In this document: piece after piece, positions 6,065 through 7,746 of the stretch
Numbering within the stretch: the stretch's first letter is position 1
Layout of the letters: the number at the start of each line of letters is the position of its first letter
Assembly: GCA_002308255.1 (NCBI GenBank)
Contig: DBVZ01000079.1
Span: 1 to 7,746 of the forward strand
Reading direction: 5' to 3'
DNA length: 7,746 bases
From: Lachnospiraceae bacterium UBA1251
GTDB lineage: Bacteria; Bacillota; Clostridia; Lachnospirales; Lachnospiraceae
Position numbers and translations under genes: made by a program
Notes under the pieces: generated by a model
What the model saw: only the letters and a program-made list of their open reading frames with translations
Databases searched by the model: none
What the model was told of the DNA's origin: nothing

Positions 6065-6118
6065 AAGCCCTTTCAGAGTTCGAATCCGATCTGCTCTGAA
6101 GGGGCTTCCTTCTTTGCC
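6065..6118. terminator. Intrinsic terminator between convergent genes
   Basis: A 15-bp inverted repeat (6065-6079 with 6095-6109) with a 15-nt loop lies 48 bp after the S1 stop and 31 bp beyond the flavodoxin-gene stop. Read on the plus strand every position pairs (one G-U), and the tail is CTTCTTTG. Read on the minus strand there is one C-A mismatch but a better T-rich tail (TTTTCTGT after the stem). It can serve both convergent genes. A smaller hairpin, TCTGTC/GACAGA, lies just to its left at about 6047-6062. Confidence 0.8.
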
Positions 6119-6140
6119 AGACTGTATGAAAGTCTGTTCT

Positions 6141-6623
6141 TCAGTAATTCATTTTCTCCGCGAATTCCATGATCGAGTCTGTTACAAGGCACGGGACCAT
6201 GTTGCGGGTCTCCGGGTGACGGCGGACCAGCCGGCGCAGGGTCATCCTTTCCGAAAGCTTAAGCCTGTCATAGTTCAGCTCCCCTCCGAAAGAATCGATC
6301 GCCTCACAGTCCTTTATAAACGCGTCCGGAAAATTGTCCTCGATGATCTGATGGGAATCCGTCATAAACGCGTGACACAGAAAAACACCCTTCCGCATGC
6401 CCGCGAGATAAGCCTCATGTTTGACCAGCCATTTCCGGATCTTCGGCTCGATCTGCCCGTTGCGGACGCTGCTGCCGATGATCACCGCGTCATACGCCCG
6501 GTCCGGATTGGCGTCCGTCTCCATCAGGTTCCGGAGGCTGGCGTCGTCAAAACAGTCCGCCAGCATATGCGCTGCCTTCTCCGTTGTTCCGGTCCGGCCC
6601 GCATATACGATCAGTACCCTCAT
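6141..6623 (-). CDS. Flavodoxin-domain protein, HemG-like
   Basis: A 160-residue flavodoxin-fold protein of the Flavodoxin_5/HemG type. The N-terminus MRVLIVYAGRTGTTEKAAHM is a beta strand followed by the FMN phosphate-binding loop (TGTTEK, residues 11-16). AVIIGSSVRNGQIEPKIRKW (about 46-65) matches the second conserved strand-loop of this family, and GVFLCHAF (about 79-86) the third strand. It should bind FMN and act as a cytoplasmic electron carrier or oxidoreductase. HemG is a protoporphyrinogen oxidase, but no haem-synthesis gene is nearby and many anaerobes carry such proteins without that pathway, so the substrate is open. The ATG at 6623 has GGGGGAG six bases upstream. It lies 55 bp downstream of secA with a small hairpin between, and may be partly read through from it. 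Confidence 0.85.
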   Translation of the reverse strand: MRVLIVYAGRTGTTEKAAHMLADCFDDASLRNLMETDANPDRAYDAVIIGSSVRNGQIEPKIRKWLVKHEAYLAGMRKGVFLCHAFMTDSHQIIEDNFPDAFIKDCEAIDSFGGELNYDRLKLSERMTLRRLVRRHPETRNMVPCLVTDSIMEFAEKMNY

Positions 6624-6646
6624 TTATACTCCCCCAAACTGTGTGT

Positions 6647-6672
6647 CTGCCCTTTTTACCCCCTCCGGGCAG
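6647..6672 (-). promoter_or_regulatory. Small inverted repeat between secA and the flavodoxin gene
   Basis: CTGCCC (6647-6652) and GGGCAG (6667-6672) form a 6-bp stem with a 14-nt loop immediately downstream of the secA stop. On the minus strand no T-tract follows, so it is unlikely to terminate secA transcription fully; it may mark the secA mRNA end or modulate read-through into the flavodoxin gene. On the plus strand TTTT occurs three bases after the stem, but no plus-strand gene precedes it. Confidence 0.3.
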
Positions 6673-6678
6673 CTGTTT

Positions 6679-7746
6679 TCAAGCCTTTCTTCCGTGGCAG
6701 TTCTTGTACTTCTTCCCGCTGCCGCACGGGCAGGGATCGTTCGGATAGACCTTCTTTTCCTTCCTCACGACCGGTTTTGACACCGAGCCTTCGTCCTTGT
6801 TGGTCATCATCGGTTTGGCGACTTCCTCCCGCTCCACCTTCTGCTCCACGCGGACATGGTACATCAGCTTCAGCGTTTCTTCCTGGATCGCGTTCGACAT
6901 CTCCTCGAACATCTGGTAGCCGACGATCCTGTATTCCACCTTCGGATCATGCTGGCCGTAGGCGGCAAGACCAATCCCCTGTCTCAGCTGCTCCATATCG
7001 TCGATATGATTCATCCATCTCGCGTCGACGACCTTGAGAAGCACGACGCGCTCCAGTTCGCGGATCTTGTCCTGATCCGGGAATTCGGCTTCCTTGGCTT
7101 CATAAAGCCGCGTCGCCTCTTCCTTGAGATTCTGCTTGAGCTCGCTCTTTTTCATTCCCTTCACGGACTCGGGCGTGATCGTCTTCACCGGGATGATCGG
7201 CTGGATCGCCTGGTTGAGCTCCGCGAAATCCCATTCCGAGCTGTCCATGTCTTCATTGATGCACATATCGACCTTCCGTTCGATCACGTCAGACATCATA
7301 TGGAACATGGAATCGCGCATGTTGTCGCCGTTCAGGACGCTTCTGCGCTCATCGTAGATCACTTCGCGCTGTTCGTTGTTCACGCGGTCGTATTCCAGCA
7401 GGTTTTTGCGGATTCCGAAGTTATTGCTCTCGATCTTCTTCTGTGCTTTTTCGATCACCGAGGAAAGCATCTTGTGTTCAATCTGCTCTCCTTCCGGCAC
7501 TTTCAGCGTCTCAAATACGCTGATCAGCCTTTCCGAGCCGAACAGCCTCATGAGATCATCTTCCAGCGAGATATAGAAACGGGATTCTCCCGGATCTCCC
7601 TGACGGCCGGAACGGCCTCGCAGCTGGTTATCGATACGCCTCGCCTCATGCCGTTCCGTACCGACGATCTTGAGACCGCCCGCTGCGCGGGAAATGTCAT
7701 CGAGCTTGATATCGGTTCCGCGGCCGGCCATATTGGTCGCGATCGT
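6679..7746 (-). CDS. secA: Protein translocase ATPase SecA, C-terminal part (runs off right edge)
   Basis: The motor ATPase that drives preproteins through SecYEG at the cytoplasmic membrane. The frame is open to the window edge at 7746, giving the last 355 residues of a protein usually 800-900 long. It enters at TIATNMAGRGTDIKL (helicase motif V), continues with QLRGRSGRQGDPGESRF (motif VI, with the arginine-finger region), then EDDLMRLFGSERL, the helical scaffold and wing region (NNFGIRKNLLEYDRVNNEQR, then DARWMNHIDDMEQLRQGIGL), a Lys/Glu-rich linker, and the C-terminal SEC-C zinc motif CPCGSGKKYKNCH that binds SecB or ribosomes in known SecAs. The first in-window methionine (at 7731) is internal, not the start. 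The helicase motifs that remain in view look intact. Stop is TGA at 6679-6681. Confidence 0.98.
   Translation of the reverse strand, partial: TIATNMAGRGTDIKLDDISRAAGGLKIVGTERHEARRIDNQLRGRSGRQGDPGESRFYISLEDDLMRLFGSERLISVFETLKVPEGEQIEHKMLSSVIEKAQKKIESNNFGIRKNLLEYDRVNNEQREVIYDERRSVLNGDNMRDSMFHMMSDVIERKVDMCINEDMDSSEWDFAELNQAIQPIIPVKTITPESVKGMKKSELKQNLKEEATRLYEAKEAEFPDQDKIRELERVVLLKVVDARWMNHIDDMEQLRQGIGLAAYGQHDPKVEYRIVGYQMFEEMSNAIQEETLKLMYHVRVEQKVEREEVAKPMMTNKDEGSVSKPVVRKEKKVYPNDPCPCGSGKKYKNCHGRKA

Noticed and set aside
6114..7037. 307-codon open frame on the plus strand
   Set aside because: It is antisense to the flavodoxin gene and to secA, both firmly identified; the translation ends in Ser/Arg/Pro-rich nonsense.
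6679..7731. A complete 350-residue gene starting at the ATG at 7731
   Set aside because: The frame remains open to the window edge and encodes TIATN before MAGRGTDI, the middle of SecA helicase motif V, so this methionine is internal.

Overview
This window looks like chromosomal housekeeping DNA from a Gram-positive anaerobe-type member of the Bacillota, probably class Clostridia. The basis is an adjacent xpaC-telA pair (the arrangement of xpaC-yaaN in Bacillus subtilis), a short three-domain S1 protein, strong GGAGG-type ribosome binding sites, and a SecA ending in a SEC-C zinc motif. Base composition is moderately GC-rich by eye. Genus cannot be settled from this sequence. I see no phage, transposon, CRISPR or tRNA/rRNA gene.

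Layout from left to right. Positions 1-1196 (minus) hold the N-terminal 398 codons of valyl-tRNA synthetase, which runs off the left edge. Its short leader carries two hairpins and no recognisable T-box. Positions 1333-2580 and 2582-4087 (minus) are telA and xpaC, one base apart. XpaC has a repeat-containing Gly/Asn/Gln/Tyr-rich N-terminal region before two membrane segments. Positions 4088-4231 are non-coding and contain two DnaA-box-like direct repeats. Positions 4232-4576 and 4566-4922 (minus) encode two overlapping half-size DMT/EamA-type membrane proteins. Positions 4923-5101 form a divergent promoter region: to the left a likely leaderless extended -10 promoter for the transporter pair, to the right a good promoter and a leader of about 115 nt for the S1 gene. 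Positions 5102-6016 (plus) encode the S1 protein, the only gene on the plus strand. A 15-bp hairpin at 6065-6109 separates it from the convergent genes: a HemG-like flavodoxin-domain protein (6141-6623, minus) and the C-terminal 355 codons of SecA (6679-7746, minus), which runs off the right edge.

Functionally these are mostly independent core modules: aminoacylation (ValRS), translation or RNA binding (S1), protein export (SecA) and a flavin protein of unknown role. The least understood parts are the TelA/XpaC membrane-associated module, whose molecular function is still poorly defined, and the two-gene half-transporter. No wholly new system is evident. The observations most worth checking are the apparently leaderless half-transporter operon with a -35 region shared with the S1 promoter, the repeat-bearing XpaC N-terminus, and the DnaA-box-like repeats upstream of xpaC.
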